Part shown: piece by piece, positions 23,600 to 35,547 of the stretch
Numbering within the stretch: the stretch's first letter is position 1
Layout of the letters: each line of letters opens with the position of its first letter
Assembly (NCBI GenBank): GCA_030685235.1
Contig: MU839186.1
Span: 1 to 64,000 of the forward strand
Origin: Copromyces sp. CBS 386.78
Taxonomy: Eukaryota > Ascomycota > Sordariomycetes > Sordariales > Sordariaceae
Reading direction: 5' to 3'
Length of the DNA: 64,000 bases
Program-made: the position numbers and the translations under genes
The notes under the pieces: generated by a model
Told to the model about the DNA's origin: nothing
The model's input: the letters and a program-made list of their open reading frames with translations, nothing else
Databases searched by the model: none

Positions 23600-25398
23600 G
23601 AACGTAAAGGCTTATATAGTATTCGAATAAAGTTTATAGTTTAGGTTAGGAAGGTATTATAAATACGAATAAATATAGAAGATATCTTTAAACTGTTCTA
23701 TAATACGATAACGAAGTATAATGTATATTAGGATAATATTTAGAATAGTAATAAATCTAGTTTTAGGGTTGGTATATTAGATAAGGCCTATTTCGTATAG
23801 ACTTATACTAAAATAATAGAAGTATAGTCTATTAACCCTAACCAAAGAGTCTTTATTATTGTATTTGAATTTATCTTAGTATTTAACCGTACTATCCCTC
23901 CCTTCGTCCTACTTCTTAGTATTAATATTATATATAAATATATTAATAATTCCTTCGACGATAGAATAATTATTGCAACCTCTCTACGAGGCTATATAGA
24001 TAATTAGTACGTATTAAATTAATTTAAGTATTAGGAGGAGTATTTACGGCCTATTAATAAGGAGGAAAGAAGGGTATTAGTATTAAATAATTATAGTAAT
24101 TATTATACTATCGAATTTTATAAATAATACTACTAATATTCTATTACCCTATTTCTATTACTTCCCTATTCTACCTACTTCCTTTAGCCTCTTAATATTA
24201 AAATATTTCAAGTATATAAATACTTCTATTAAATTAATATACGTAAGAAGTTCGCTTATAATAATATTAACTATATTAAGCTAGACTTTTTTAATAGCTT
24301 GAAATAGGTGCGTAAAAAAGTATTTAAAGTCAAAAATATTAAGTCTATTTAGAAGAGAATAGGCTTATAATTATTCAACCCTAATCTAATACTTTTTAAC
24401 CTTCATAATCTCTTAATATTATTAATTAACGAAAAGTACGTTAAATAGAAATAAGGCTATATTATTCGCCTTATAAAGTAGGAGATTATTAATTTAAGGA
24501 TAGAAAAGCTAATTATTATATTACGTTTACCTGGGCAAGTCGACATATTAAGCAGTCCCCTTATTGTAATTAATTCCTATATAATAAGAGAGCTCCCTAC
24601 GTTAATTAAACCTTCTATATCAAAACGCCAAGCCTCCTCTTAATTATAAATCGATTAGAATAATACGGTTATATCCAATTTTAATTAGCCCGCTATTAAC
24701 GAATATAATATTTATATTAAATAACGTTTTTTATTTACAATTAAAGGTGATTGTCCTCTATTATTAACGGTTAAGTGCGTTATAATTAAAAAAAATAAAG
24801 TTATTACCGTATTTAATTTACTAGTATTTAAGGAGATAGAATTTAAGTATAAACGTAAAGAAGAGGCGGTTGAGGAAGTATTGCGTAAATCCTATATAAT
24901 TAACTGTCTATTATACTATAGCGGTATAGTTATTATTAACGATATTCGGTTACGTGCCGCTATTAATGAGTATTAACGTATTACTATTACTAAAAAGGAG
25001 GATAAGCGTATTTATATTCGAGAGTTCCAATAAGAATAAACCGTATTGAGGGTATAGATTAGTAGTTTTATTTCTACTCGTAGGGTATAAATAGTTAACG
25101 AAAAGTTATAGTTACGTATGTTTAAGACCTCTAGAAAGGATATTAAGGAGTTTGCAATACTATACGAAATATAGTTAATTGATTATAATTAGTTAGTTAG
25201 TAAATATCGTAAAGAGAAAGTAGTTCGTTAGAGTTATTTCTAATTTAAATATAAAAAGGCTGTTAATAAGGAGGTTAAGCGGTTAGGGGGTAAAAGGATT
25301 GTAGATAATATAACCCTCCCCTTATATTAGTAACCTCCTAGTAATCCTCCTAAACTACGTACCCTATAAGTGTTTAATAAGGTACGAAAGAGGGTTAT
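23600..25398 (+). pseudogene. Pogo/Fot1-like (Tc1-mariner) transposase, N-terminal and central part, RIP-inactivated
   Basis: Plus-strand frame with a DDE domain of the pogo/Fot1 type. A ...S.FRVG block (about 23760-23780) is where the first catalytic Asp should be, now altered. A segment at about 23870-24010 reads like the conserved FEFI/PPFV region. VLVL followed by Asn-Asn (about 24085-24105) replaces the second catalytic Asp in the usual LDGHGSH motif. P.ST.FLQPLN (about 24168-24205) replaces QPLD. The downstream NPN.IL block (24380-24410) and a long charged C-terminal tail follow. Stops come mostly from CAG, CAA and TGG codons. The frame is cut at 25398 by the LTR element and resumes at 35257. 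The N-terminal DNA-binding part is missing, presumably displaced by the gypsy insertion ending at 23567. Confidence 0.75.
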
Positions 25399-25628
25399 TG
25401 TAAGGGGTGCAGCACAGTTGGCACAGGTGCTGGCCTAAACGATCGATAGGGTTCTACGAGGAAAGAAAGAGAGGAAGGTCGCCTACAGAGCAGGCGGCTG
25501 GCTAGCTGTCCTTTTCAAGGGATGTATAGTGCACGGGCTATGGGGGTTGCCGGCACGGCAGCGTTGCCGGTACAGCAGTTCGCCTGGCGATTGCTAGGTA
25601 TATAGCTACGGGCATTAGCCCTATAATA
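25399..25628 (-). repeat. 3' LTR of the 9.85-kb element
   Basis: 230 bp, TGTAAGGGGTGCAGCACAG...CCTATAATA. It is GC-normal compared with the internal sequence and keeps CA and TG dinucleotides lost in the partner LTR. Confidence 0.92.
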
Positions 25629-25699
25629 TTAGCCCCTCCCTTCTCCTCTAATTAGATAGCTAAATATATAACTGTAATAAGTTACGTATATCCCAAATA

Positions 25700-27250
25700 T
25701 TAAACGATAAGTTTCCTTTCTAGTCGCGCGGTATATATCCTATTTATTTATAAATTTCTCTCCTTCTTTCCCTCCTCCTCTTCTTTCTTTCTTTAATTAT
25801 TATTATATTGCGTTGTAAATATCCCCCCCCTATTGTTCAACCTTCTAGTATAATTATTGCGATTATTACCCCTTCTTATTATTTCCCTCTCCTATTTATT
25901 ATTGTACCTCCGCGATTACTACTATACTACTTATTAATTTTACCCCGCTCTTATATTTACCCGTTAATTTCTAACTTAAACTGTCGTAATTATTAAAATA
26001 TCTAGCCTTACCCCTACCCTCGACCTTAGTATAATAAAGGATTTCCTAGATTTTTAACAGTTTTGTCTTATATAATAATAATTATAGTAATTATTATTAT
26101 CGTTTTTTATTCTATTAACCCTTTCCTCCGCTCCCCGCCGCTACGCTATCCCTAAGCCGGCCTAAGCCCGCCCGAATATTATTATTACCGGAATTAGTAG
26201 AGAGATTACTATTAAGGCCGCTATTACCGCTACTATTACCGCCGCCGCTGCCCTATTCCTAAATTAGTATATATATTACTTAACTAATAAGTATAATTAT
26301 ATTACTCCTATTATTAATAGTACAATTATTATATATTTAGCGTATTAATACGCTAAAAAGTTTTGTAAACTGACGTTAAAATAGGTTTAAAAGTTTTTTA
26401 TTACTTAATATATAATTAAATATATTTTGGGTTTTAAATGCGAATTATTTATCGCTACTTTTAAAACGCTTAACTATTTAATAATTATAGAAGAAATTGA
26501 GGATATTAATATCCCTATATAAATTTTTCCTTTCCCCTCCTTACTTAATCCGTTTTTACATTTATTAATTCCGCTAATAATTCTTAGGTTCGGGTTGGTT
26601 TCGAATTTATTGCGGCCCGCTAACAATCCTCTTCTATTAAATTCGAAGATCTATTATCTTCTTTAATCGCTGAAGTTTAAATTTTTAAAAATTAGGTAAC
26701 CGAATTCGCTAAATTTAAAAGGAGAGTAACAGCTTTTAAAGAATGTATAGGGTTTATTAAATAGGTTATTAACGCCGCCGTTTAATATAATTTCGATAAT
26801 ATAATAGTCGTTTATTATAATTAAAAGGAATACGAAGAGAAAACTATTATTACTTCTTCCCTTACCCCCGCTACTACTACTCCCGCCGCCTTTATTACTA
26901 TTTCCTTTACCCCTACTACTATTATTCCTACTATTTTTACTACCGTTATTAAAAATATTATTAGGTTTTCCGCCGCTTCTAAACGCCGGGCATATATTTA
27001 TAATAGCGTTGCCGCTAAATAGTTTAAAAAGACTTTAAGCCTTAATAAGCTTTTATAATAGGATATTATTTATTTACTCCTTAATATTCGTTCGTTTAAC
27101 GGAATCCGCCTTTTATTATCCTTATTCTCTCCACTCCGCGCCGAAAATATTCGCCTTACCCCGTACGACTTATATACTATTATTAATATAAATATAATTA
27201 GAAGAAGGACGATAGAAATTAATATTAATTAAGTTATAAAAAATTTATTA
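25700..27250 (+). pseudogene. Decayed reading frame antisense to the host retroelement, unknown product
   Basis: Between the 3' LTR and the repeat insertion, the protein-like frame is on the plus strand, opposite to gag-pol. Segments free of stops include 25808-25996, a charged helix-like stretch at about 26640-26760, a Thr/Pro/Ala-rich linker at about 26850-26960, and a further stretch to about 27230. Intervening stops are of the RIP type (TAG, TAA). I do not recognise the product. It could be an antisense accessory frame of the retroelement, a captured gene, or a piece of another mobile element. Low complexity at this AT content could also mimic a frame. Confidence 0.35.
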
Positions 27251-27298
27251 GGAAACGATATAATAAAAGATATTTAATATATTCGGGGCTTCGCCCTA

Positions 27299-27366
27299 AA
27301 AATAGTCTTCCCTTGGGCAGAGCCGGATAAGCCCAACGGAGGCAGTGAAACGCCCATATTTACCCA
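27299..27366 (-). repeat. Short dispersed repeat X, copy 2 (inverted)
   Basis: AAAATAGTCTTCCCTTGGGC then AGAGCCGGATAAGCCCAAC; reverse complement of the units at 18182-18270 and 28651-28727. Together with 28651-28727 it forms outward-facing inverted ends of a possible 1.43-kb element (27299-28727). I could not identify a clean target duplication. Confidence 0.55.
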
Positions 27367-27381
27367 GACGAGTAGAAGATA

Positions 27382-27880
27382 ATTGAAACACCATGCCCAT
27401 GCAAGGAGATGCGCGGCCCACCAAAGGTGTCAATCACGGAAGAAATCCACACTGAAGGTCGCGGTCCGTGGGCCCGCATCGACGCAGCGCGGCGGTGTTT
27501 CTGTTTACAGGCAGCGAATGCGTAAACACGGACGACATATTAATCCGTGCATTGTCCGTGCGCGCTATTCGCATAGTGTCTCGCATTCGATTGATTGGCT
27601 AGAAGAGTGAAGAGGCAAGATACTTTTCCATTTTAATGGAGAAAAGCCACTTCTAGGAAGTGCATCAAAATAAAAAGACCAGCTAAATGACCGCCTCGAT
27701 TAGGCGGTCATTTTGGTACCGGTTACATCTTTTTCCGATGCTTAGTTGTTGAGAAAAATCGAAAAGAAGCGTTTTTGGCCGTGGATTCTATTGAAAATGA
27801 CTAAGTTTTTTGCCTGCCGGTAATTCCCTGCCTGCCGGCAACTCCTTAAGGCCCGGGGCAGCGAAAACGACCAAGTTAAA
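27382..27880 (-). repeat. Long dispersed repeat, copy 2 (family Y, inverted)
   Basis: Reverse complement of 95-640, better preserved than copy 1. Landmarks are the AATTGAAACACCATGCCCATG terminus (start), the GGTCGCGGTCCGTGGGCCCG block, the perfect hairpin at 27685-27714 (arms AAATGACCGCCT / AGGCGGTCATTT), the CATCTTTTTCCGATG block, and GCCTGCCGG direct repeats at about 27813-27840. The short plus-strand frame at 27383-27610 is not supported as a gene. It lies inside the 9.85-kb retroelement and is hardly RIP-mutated, so it arrived late or was below the RIP length or copy threshold. Confidence 0.8.
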
Positions 27881-28110
27881 AATAAAAATAAAAATAAAAA
27901 GAAAAAGAAAAAGAAAAAGAAAATTAAAATTAAAATTAAAAATAAAAATAAAAATAAAAATAAAAATAAAAATAAAAATAAAAATAAACATAAAAATAAA
28001 AATAAAATTAAAAATAAAATTAAAATTAAAAATAAAATTAAAAATAAAAATAAAAATAAAAATAAAAATAAAAATAAAAATAAAAATAAAAATAAAAATA
28101 AGAATATATC
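27881..28110. repeat. (AAAAAT)n microsatellite
   Basis: AAAAAT hexamers with interspersed AAAATT and AAAAAG units, continuous with repeat Y copy 2. Mirror image of 1-94. The long Lys/Ile/Phe-rich frames on both strands here are low-complexity artefacts. Confidence 0.9.
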
Positions 28111-28650
28111 TATAAATAAAAATATGAATGGATATATAAATAAATATATAAATAAAAGAGACAAAAAATAAAAGAAACAAAAAGTAAAAAAGAAAATAAA
28201 ACTAAAAAGAAAAAGAAAAAAAGAAAAAAAAAAGGAAAAAAAAAAAAAAAAAGGAAAAAGAAAAAAAAAAAGAAAACGAAAAAGAAAAGGAAAAAGAAAA
28301 AGAAAAAGAAAAAGAAAGAGAAAGAGAAAAAGAAAAAGAAAAAGAAAAAGAAAAAGAAAAAGAAAAAGAAAAAGAAAAAGAGAAAGAAAGAAAAAATAAA
28401 AGTATAAATAAATAAAAAATTAAATTTTAAAATTAAAATTAAAATAAAAAGAAAATAAGATAAAGAAATAAAGAAAAAAAAGAAAAAGAAAATAGAATAA
28501 AGTATAAATAAAGTAAAATAAAAATGAAATAAAAATAAAATAAGGATATAAAGAAAATGAATATAAATAAAAATAAAATAAAATAAAGATATAAATAAAA
28601 TTAATATAAATAAAAACAAAAATATAATAATATAAAAATAAATATAAAAT
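28111..28650. repeat. A/G-rich simple-sequence tract
   Basis: About 28150-28400 is a nearly pure homopurine strand of AAAAAG and AGAAAG units, followed by A/T-rich simple repeats to 28650. No coding content. The strand asymmetry could favour triplex or slipped structures. Confidence 0.85.
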
Positions 28651-28727
28651 CTCCAAGCTTGGGCAAAATGGTGTTTCACTGTCTTCCGTGGGCATAATCC
28701 AGCTCCGCCCAAGGAAACACTATTTTA
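28651..28727 (+). repeat. Short dispersed repeat X, copy 3
   Basis: CAAGCTTGGGCAAAATGGTG then TTTCACTGTCTTCCGTGGGC and a CCGCCCAAGGAAACACTATT end. Nearly identical in its core to 18195-18270. Confidence 0.6.
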
Positions 28728-29049
28728 TATTAATATATTATATTAAATAGTATTTTCTTAGACAAAGCTGAATAAACTTAAAAAAGATAGTAAACTATTT
28801 AAGAATTTTAATATTTTATAATTACTTTAATTTTAGAATTATTTTATTTTTATTTCTATTTTAATTTTTATCTTTATATATATTTTTATTTATATTTTTA
28901 TTTTTATTTATATTTTTAATTTTATTTTAATTTTTAATTTTATTTTGAAAAAAAAAATGTCCAAAAATTTTAAAAAAAAAATTTTCTAAACACCCGTTTG
29001 GTAAAAAATTTTTAAACTAAGATTTCTCGTTAAATAGAGGGTATACGGA
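28728..29049. other. AT-rich spacer
   Basis: T-rich simple sequence (28850-28950), then poly-A-like runs. No gene. It separates the X/Y composite from repeat Y copy 3. Confidence 0.6.
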
Positions 29050-29668
29050 TCTCTGGCCGGGTGCAAAATAACCGCTAAGAAATGGCGGTCATTTTGGTGC
29101 TCTTTTTATTTTCTGGGTTAGGGTTATTAGTGAAGAAAAAAACTCGGTCATTTTAACCTCGAACGGCTGCCCAAAATCACAGCCACAATCGCAGCCACAA
29201 TCGCAGCCACAGTCGCCTTCACCGCGGTCGTATTCACTGCAGCCACATTTACCGCGGTCGCATTTACCGCAGTCGCATTTGAATAACTACTCTTTTCGAT
29301 TTTTCTCAACAACCACACATCGGAAAAAGATGTGACGGGTAACAAAATGACCGCCTAATTGAGGCGAACATTTTGACGATTTTTTCATTTGGATACTTTC
29401 TTTCATTAAAGAGTGGTGTTGATCCAAAGGTATATTGAGCCAAATTTCTTAGACAGTGTCTCGCCTGTCCTACTTTTCTTCCTATTTGGGCTTAGTCAGG
29501 TGGTCCGTGTTTCTGCACCTTGGGCCCGGATAGACAGAAACGCCGCGCCTTCCTCGCGTCGATGGCGGGCCCATGGACCGCCCGACCTTTGGTGCGTGTT
29601 CTTTTCGTGACATCTTTGGTAGGCCCGGCACATCTCCTCTCCTCTGGGCATGGGCGTTTCAATTAATT
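29050..29668 (+). repeat. Long dispersed repeat, copy 3 (family Y, diverged)
   Basis: Same orientation as copy 1. It shares the CATCGGAAAAAGATG block, an imperfect hairpin (29344-29374), a CGGGCCCATGGACCGC block and the GGGCATGGGCGTTTCAATTAATT end. It differs by a CAGCCACAATCG minisatellite (29165-29285) and by a different stretch at about 29400-29500, so it is a separate subfamily. Copies 2 and 3 face each other like long terminal inverted repeats (27382 and 29668), but I found no convincing target duplication. Confidence 0.65.
29165..29285. repeat. 12- to 15-bp minisatellite
   Basis: About eight degenerate units of the type CGCAGCCACAAT and CGCGGTCGCATTTAC. On the minus strand they read as Ala-Val-Asn/Ala-Ala-Thr repeats, but I see no gene around them. 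Confidence 0.75.
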
Positions 29669-29689
29669 TTGAACTTTTCTTAGTATTGC

Positions 29690-32600
29690 CCGTTATTCTT
29701 TCCCTCTAGCCGTTCCGTTTTATAATTCTATCATTAACCAATTTCGCTCTATTCGTAAAATCCTTTAGGAAGAAGTTTTTAACCTATTAGTTAATTAGTC
29801 TGTTATTAATATCGTTACTCTATATTTGCCTTCGAATTCGTTAAACACTTTCATTTCCTTAAATTCTTCTAGGGGTTCTTAAATAGGATTATAATATCCT
29901 TTTTACTTAATTAATACCTTATAGATAGGTCCTTTTTATTTACAATTAATATATACGTAAAGAATTTTTTCGATTTACTATTCAAATTCTCCTTCGATTT
30001 TTATAGCGGGTAATTAATCGTTAATAACCTTTTATCTTAAAAGCGGATTTTAGGCGGCCCATTATAAAAGATTTACGTAGAAGATATTATAAATGGTTTA
30101 CAGGAGGTTAGAGAATTTTATAACGTATAAAGAAAGAATTTTCGAAATTATATATTTTATATATAATTAATCTAACTTTTTCTTAGGGCGGTCGGTACTA
30201 TAATTTTTAAAATTGAACTAAATTTTATCCCCGATTTAGAAGCGCTTAGCTGGTTGACAATATTAATTAGCGAATTTTCTTTATTATTAGGCGGTTACCG
30301 TTATAATAATTTAATATAAGTCCGTAATTTATTATAGCTTTTAAATAAATTAGTAGGTTCGCCTCTTAAGAGGAGAGGAGTAGAAGTCTATTCGTAGGCT
30401 CTTTAATAATAGAAATTAGGAGCTTCACATTAAACCCGTAAGTAGTAAAGAAGGGATTTATATTAATTAAAGTATTAATACGGTTATTAATAGCTAATTA
30501 GGCTATTAAGTACTATTTATCCTAATTATCCTAAATATAGTTAACGACCACTTATAAATAGGTATAAATTTTTTAATTTATTCATTCTAGACCGCCGTCG
30601 GTTTAAGGGTAATAAATTATACTAAGAAGTCGCTTAATATTAAGGAATTTATAAAATTTTACTTAAAAGCGGTTAATTTAATTAGAATTCCGATTATTAA
30701 CAATAAATTTAAGAATATTATAATACTTAATAAAATATTGGAGAAACCGCTTAGTATAGAATTCGGCCTTTATAGAGGATATAAGTTCGAAAATAATATT
30801 TTTACTAAGCCGGTCCTTAATAACTTAGAAATAGGTATTGCCGTTCGAATCTAGGAAGTTTATAATAAAATCTATTTAAATTTCCTTATTAAATTATTCC
30901 GGGATTAATAACAATCGTAAGAGGCTTCGTTTCTACTCTTTCCAAACCTTTATAGAACTATAAGTATAATAGTTACGAAGGAATTACCGAATATAAACCC
31001 TTAGGAGCAGCTAGTAAAAATATTAAATAAATATTACTATAGTACCTTCTCTTCTTAAGTAGCTAAGGATATAAGAATTATAAATAATTTAAATAAGAAT
31101 TATACGGAAGGTATTAAATTATTAGGATTAATTTAAGAAGTTAATAAAATCGGATTCGGTATAGACGGGTGCTTTAAGGATTTAGAAGCGGCCTTAATAG
31201 CGGAGTCGGCCGTAAAAATCGATAGTATAGTTGGCAATTTGTATTTTAAACTTTAGGGAAGGGTTGAAGTACTATTCGTTATTTTAAATTACCGTTTTAA
31301 CCTATTAGTATAAGGAGTTTTTTAAGGCCGTTTAATCCTAGAACTATTATAAATCCGGATTTTTAAATACTTTTATACTTTCCCTCCCGGCGCAAACAAC
31401 CCGGGAAACGGAAATATAGAGTAAGCAATAAAATTCGAGAGCGGAATCCGGTATTATTTATAAATCGTAAACTTCGTAGTCCTATTTAGTAAGTATATTT
31501 TACTTTTGGCGGAATAAGGTATTAAAGACTACCCTTTCTTTACCCGGCTGATATTCGATACCGAAGTTGAACTATAATAAATATTTAACTTAGTAAGCTT
31601 ACTACTTAAAAAGCCGTTATATCTTTATAAAATATTCTAAATTTCAGTAATTAGTAAAGATAATAAAGGATTTTTAATGCGGAATTTAACCGATTATTAT
31701 TTTAAATAATTAATAATTGTAAATATCTCTTTATTATAGATAGGGTAATTCCGTTCGGTAGCGTTTAATTTCCGCGAATAATAATTAATAACTACCTACT
31801 TTCTAAATTCGTTAACCTCCTATAGAATAATTCTATTTAATATAAAATTATTATAATTTGTTTCTAAAAATATCTTTTTATTAAAATTAAATTCTATAAG
31901 GATTAGGGCTCTTATAAATAGTATTTTAAATAATTAGAAGGTACTTTCGTATTCTTTAATCTATTCGAAGGCTATTCTTTTACTAATGAATACCGTTAAC
32001 GGGGCTACGACCTTCGAAAACTAAAGTATAAATATCCTATAATAATTAATAAATTTAAGAAAATTACGAACGCCCTTCTAAAAATTAAGAAGGAGCTATT
32101 CAAAAATAGCCTTAACTTTCTTAAGGTCGGCTTATATTCCTATACCCCCATAGATAATAAAACTAAAGTATTTAACCTTTTTAATAGTAAATTCGTATTT
32201 ATTTAGGTTTAAATAGAAGCCTACGTTAAAGAGCTTCTTTAATATTAAACGGACTTTAATTTTATAATCCTCCTTAGTACTAGAGGTATAAATAAGTATA
32301 TTATTTATATAAGCTATATAAAATTTATTAAAATATTCGTAAAGGATATAATTAATATACTATTAAAACGTTACCGGTATACTAATTAGCCCGAAGGGCA
32401 CGATTAATTATTTAAATAACCTATATTATATCCGAAATACCGTTTTCTATTCCTTTCTTATAGTTATCCGAATTTTATAGAAAGCCTATATAATATCAAC
32501 CTTTATATACTATTTAATTCCCTTTAAAATGCGGAATATTTTACTACTAAGTGGTAAAGGGTAATAATCTACTCGTATAATAGTATTCAAAGTACGGTAA

Positions 32601-35010
32601 TTATAATAGAAGCGGAGTCCGCTGCCCAATTTTCGTATAAAAAGTACTAGGGCTCCGGCTTTTAAATTATTAATACGGATAAAACCCTTATTTAAAAGAT
32701 CTTTAAATATCTTTTTTAGAATTAAGAATTTTTTACGGGTTATATTATAAAGCGGACTAAAAAGAATTAGTAGCTCTTTACTATCTTTATCCTTTTTAAT
32801 CTCAATTTTATAATCGATTTTAAAATAGTGGCGGTTACATTTATTAGCCTCTTACTTTATTTAGAAAGGTAAGAGGTCGTAATACTTTTTTAGGATTATT
32901 TTCTAGAACTAGTCTTCAATATAAATTATTTTCGGCCTTAGGGTCTTTTTAATATTTTTTAAATTTATAGCGTAGATAGCTTCTTCTACTACTCTACTTC
33001 CGAACTCTTTTTTAATCTTTCAGATATAGCTTACGAAGGTAATAGCCATTATATAGATAGCGGACTTAATATCCTTTATAAATTCCGTATCCAGGACCTG
33101 CTTTCTATTAATATACGGGATTTAATAATCTATAATTTTTATATATATCCGCTTCTTATAAAGAACGGAATAAGTACGTATAACCTTAAACTATAGCTTC
33201 CTTAAAATAATTAGGAATTTTAATAGTAGAATAATATAAATATAAATTAGATAAACGTAATTGTCTACTTCCGTTAAAAAATAAATAAGACTTTAAATAG
33301 TAGCGCTTTCTATAATTATAAAAGCTCCTTTTATACGGTAAGACTTAATAAGGACAATTAGGATTTGAAGATCTTTAACAATTTTTTTATTAATTATAAT
33401 ATAATACTAGCAACTTTTATTAACGAAGGCGTAAAATAAATTATAGTCGTTAATAATAAATGGAATTAATATAGGTTCTATTTCTAAATATAAATTTAAT
33501 TTGAATTTTTCTACTTTACTTAATATATTTTTAGGCTTTAGGGCCCGACTTCGCTCCGGAATTACTTTTTTCTCTATTCGGAAACGGAATTTTATTCATT
33601 ATCGTCTTCTAAGAATAAAAGGACTTCGGTAGCAATTATTTAGATACAAACCCCATTATTATTATTATTAGGGGGAATTGCGGATAAGTAAAGATAATTA
33701 TTTACCCGATAATTAGAAGCTTTATAATAGAAATATAAATTATTATCCTTACGCTTTTATCGCTCTTTATTAGAGACTTATTTAATACGTTTAGAAGAAG
33801 TAGCCGAATTTAAACCGCCTCGCCCCCGATTATTACAATTTCTATTAAATACGCCAATTCGAATAAATCCTATAATAATATCGCTATTATAATTAAAGGG
33901 ACGATTATTAGTCGAAGAAGAAGAAGATTATATTTACTAACGGGAAATATTAAATTACTAAATATTAATACTAAAAGTAGGAAAATAAACGCTATTGCCT
34001 TAGGAGCGCCCTTTTTAAAAGCGGAAATATTTATAATAATCTTCTTTAAATTTAGAGGTCCGTTCGTACTTAGCCGTAAAGTATTATATTTTAATTACGT
34101 AAGCGTAGTAATTTTTTAGAAAATTTACTATAAAGAATTTATTATAGAACTTCCAGTTGAAGGTACGGTTAAAGTAAGCCAATTTGGCAGGGCTTTCCCA
34201 ATTATAATTACCCGCTTTCAATATTTCGTCGTCGAAGGTAATTAAGAAGGTAATAAAAGGTTTTCTATTTTTTTAGCGTATACGAACTAATTTATTAAAA
34301 GTAATATCCCGGTTTTAATAAGAGCCGAAGATAATTTGAATTTAATTAAATAAATTAATTAGGTCTTTTTTTCCGCGAATTATTTTACCGGTTTAAAAAC
34401 CCTTTAATAATAATTACTTATCGTTAGGGAAGGTATTAAAAATTTCGGACTAAGCGGTATTATAATTAGTACGGAAGCCCGTTTTAATATTAGTATTATA
34501 TATTTAAATAAATTAATTAAAATAGAATTAGAAGGTATAAGGTTGATTATTCTATTTAAGGAGTTCGAAGGTTTTTTTTTTATAGGTAGAAATATTAGGA
34601 TTATCGTTATTTGAATTAGCGGGGTCTCCGGTAGTAGTAATTAAAGTGCCTATTATAGTTCCGCTAGTAGAAATTAGGTCTACGGGACTAAAGTTTAAAC
34701 GCAAAATAAAGATTAAATTGGGATTAGTATTAAAGAAAAGGAATTTAATACGATTATATAAAGTAATATTCCCGTTAAATATTTTAATAAGGCCTTTTAC
34801 AAAGCTATCATTCGTAGTAATATTTCCTATTAATTATTATTCGCTATTTTAAGGGTTATAAAACTACTATTCAATATTATCGAAGTCTATTTCGCTAAAT
34901 CCAATTATAGTATTAATAAATACTATAAATACTACGTTCGATATTGCTAACTCCGTTTCAAATTTACTAATATCCGCTATTGAATTTACTATCCGCTTAT
35001 ACAAATATAG
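29690..35010 (-). pseudogene. Gag-pol of the 9.85-kb element, RIP-inactivated
   Basis: Minus strand, right to left. Gag begins just inside the right LTR with an open stretch at about 34990-34860. Gag and linker reach about 33.6 kb. Reverse transcriptase has its YxDD box at about 32283-32320, read as AYINNILIYTS with Asp changed to Asn. RNase H and integrase lie at about 31.9-30.2 kb. A chromodomain at about 29990-29830 closes pol (VLIK.KGYYNPI.EPLEEF-type motif), which marks the element as a chromovirus-type gypsy. Stops are frequent. The coding part ends almost at the edge of the repeat insertion. Confidence 0.75.
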
Positions 35011-35021
35011 GTAGAACCTAA

Positions 35022-35251
35022 TGTAAGGGGTGCAGTACAATTAGCACAAGTATTGGCCTAAACGATCGATAGGGTTCTACGAAGAAAGAAAGAGAGGAAG
35101 GTCGCCTATAGAGTAGGCGGCTGGCCAGCTGTCCTTTTTAAGAGATATGCAGTATACAGGCCATAAGGGTTGCCGGCACGGCAGCGTTGCTGGTACGGCA
35201 GTTCGCCTGGCGATTGCTAGGCATACAGCCACGGGCATCAGCCCTATAACA
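35022..35251 (-). repeat. 5' LTR of the 9.85-kb element
   Basis: 230 bp, TGTAAGGGGTGCAGTACAA...CCTATAACA, followed by the target duplication GTTAT. Confidence 0.92.
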
Positions 35252-35256
35252 GTTAT

Positions 35257-35547
35257 AAATGAAGCGATTACTATATAACTAATTAATAAAGGTATGATAA
35301 TTGTAAAGGAGAAGTAAATAGAGGTTGAAATTATTAATAATAATCTAGTTAATATACGAAATAATTTAGATTGGTAGTATTCCAACGATCTACAATATAT
35401 AAGCCGTTAAGAAGATAAAGAGTATAAGGATTATAATAATAATAATAATAACGGCAGTAAGGCTATTTATAATAATATTGACGATAATAGGGAAGAGGAG
35501 GAGGGATATAGGGATTCTAACTGTAAAGAGGTTAAAGTTGTAAGGTA
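35257..35547 (+). pseudogene. Pogo-like transposase, C-terminal end after the LTR-element insertion
   Basis: Continues the frame of 23600-25398 once the 9.85-kb element and one GTTAT are ignored. It has stops of RIP type, a polar Asn- and Glu-rich tail (about 35430-35530), and a terminal TAA at about 35546. A TIR for the DNA transposon was not identified; short direct repeats AAGTACTAGTGT lie at about 35573-35600. Confidence 0.65.

Larger units (their letters stand above)
25399..35251 (-). mobile_element. 9.85-kb chromodomain-type gypsy LTR retrotransposon inserted in the pogo-like gene
   Basis: Direct 230-bp LTRs at 25399-25628 and 35022-35251 with TG/TA...ACA/ATA ends. The 5-bp target duplication GTTAT lies at 25394-25398 and 35252-35256. 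The transposase reading frame continues across the site, which independently confirms the limits. All LTR differences I can see are transitions. Gag starts just inside the right LTR, so the element is on the minus strand. Without the repeat-rich insertion at about 27.3-29.67 kb it would be about 7.5 kb. Confidence 0.92.

Noticed and set aside
27742..28712. Long frames (up to 200 codons) rich in Phe/Leu/Ile or Lys/Ile on both strands
   Set aside because: Translations of AAAAAT and AAAAAG simple repeats; no start context, domain or intron signal.
29113..29126. GGGTTAGGGTTA, telomere-like
   Set aside because: Two partial units only, in mid-contig repeat sequence; no array.
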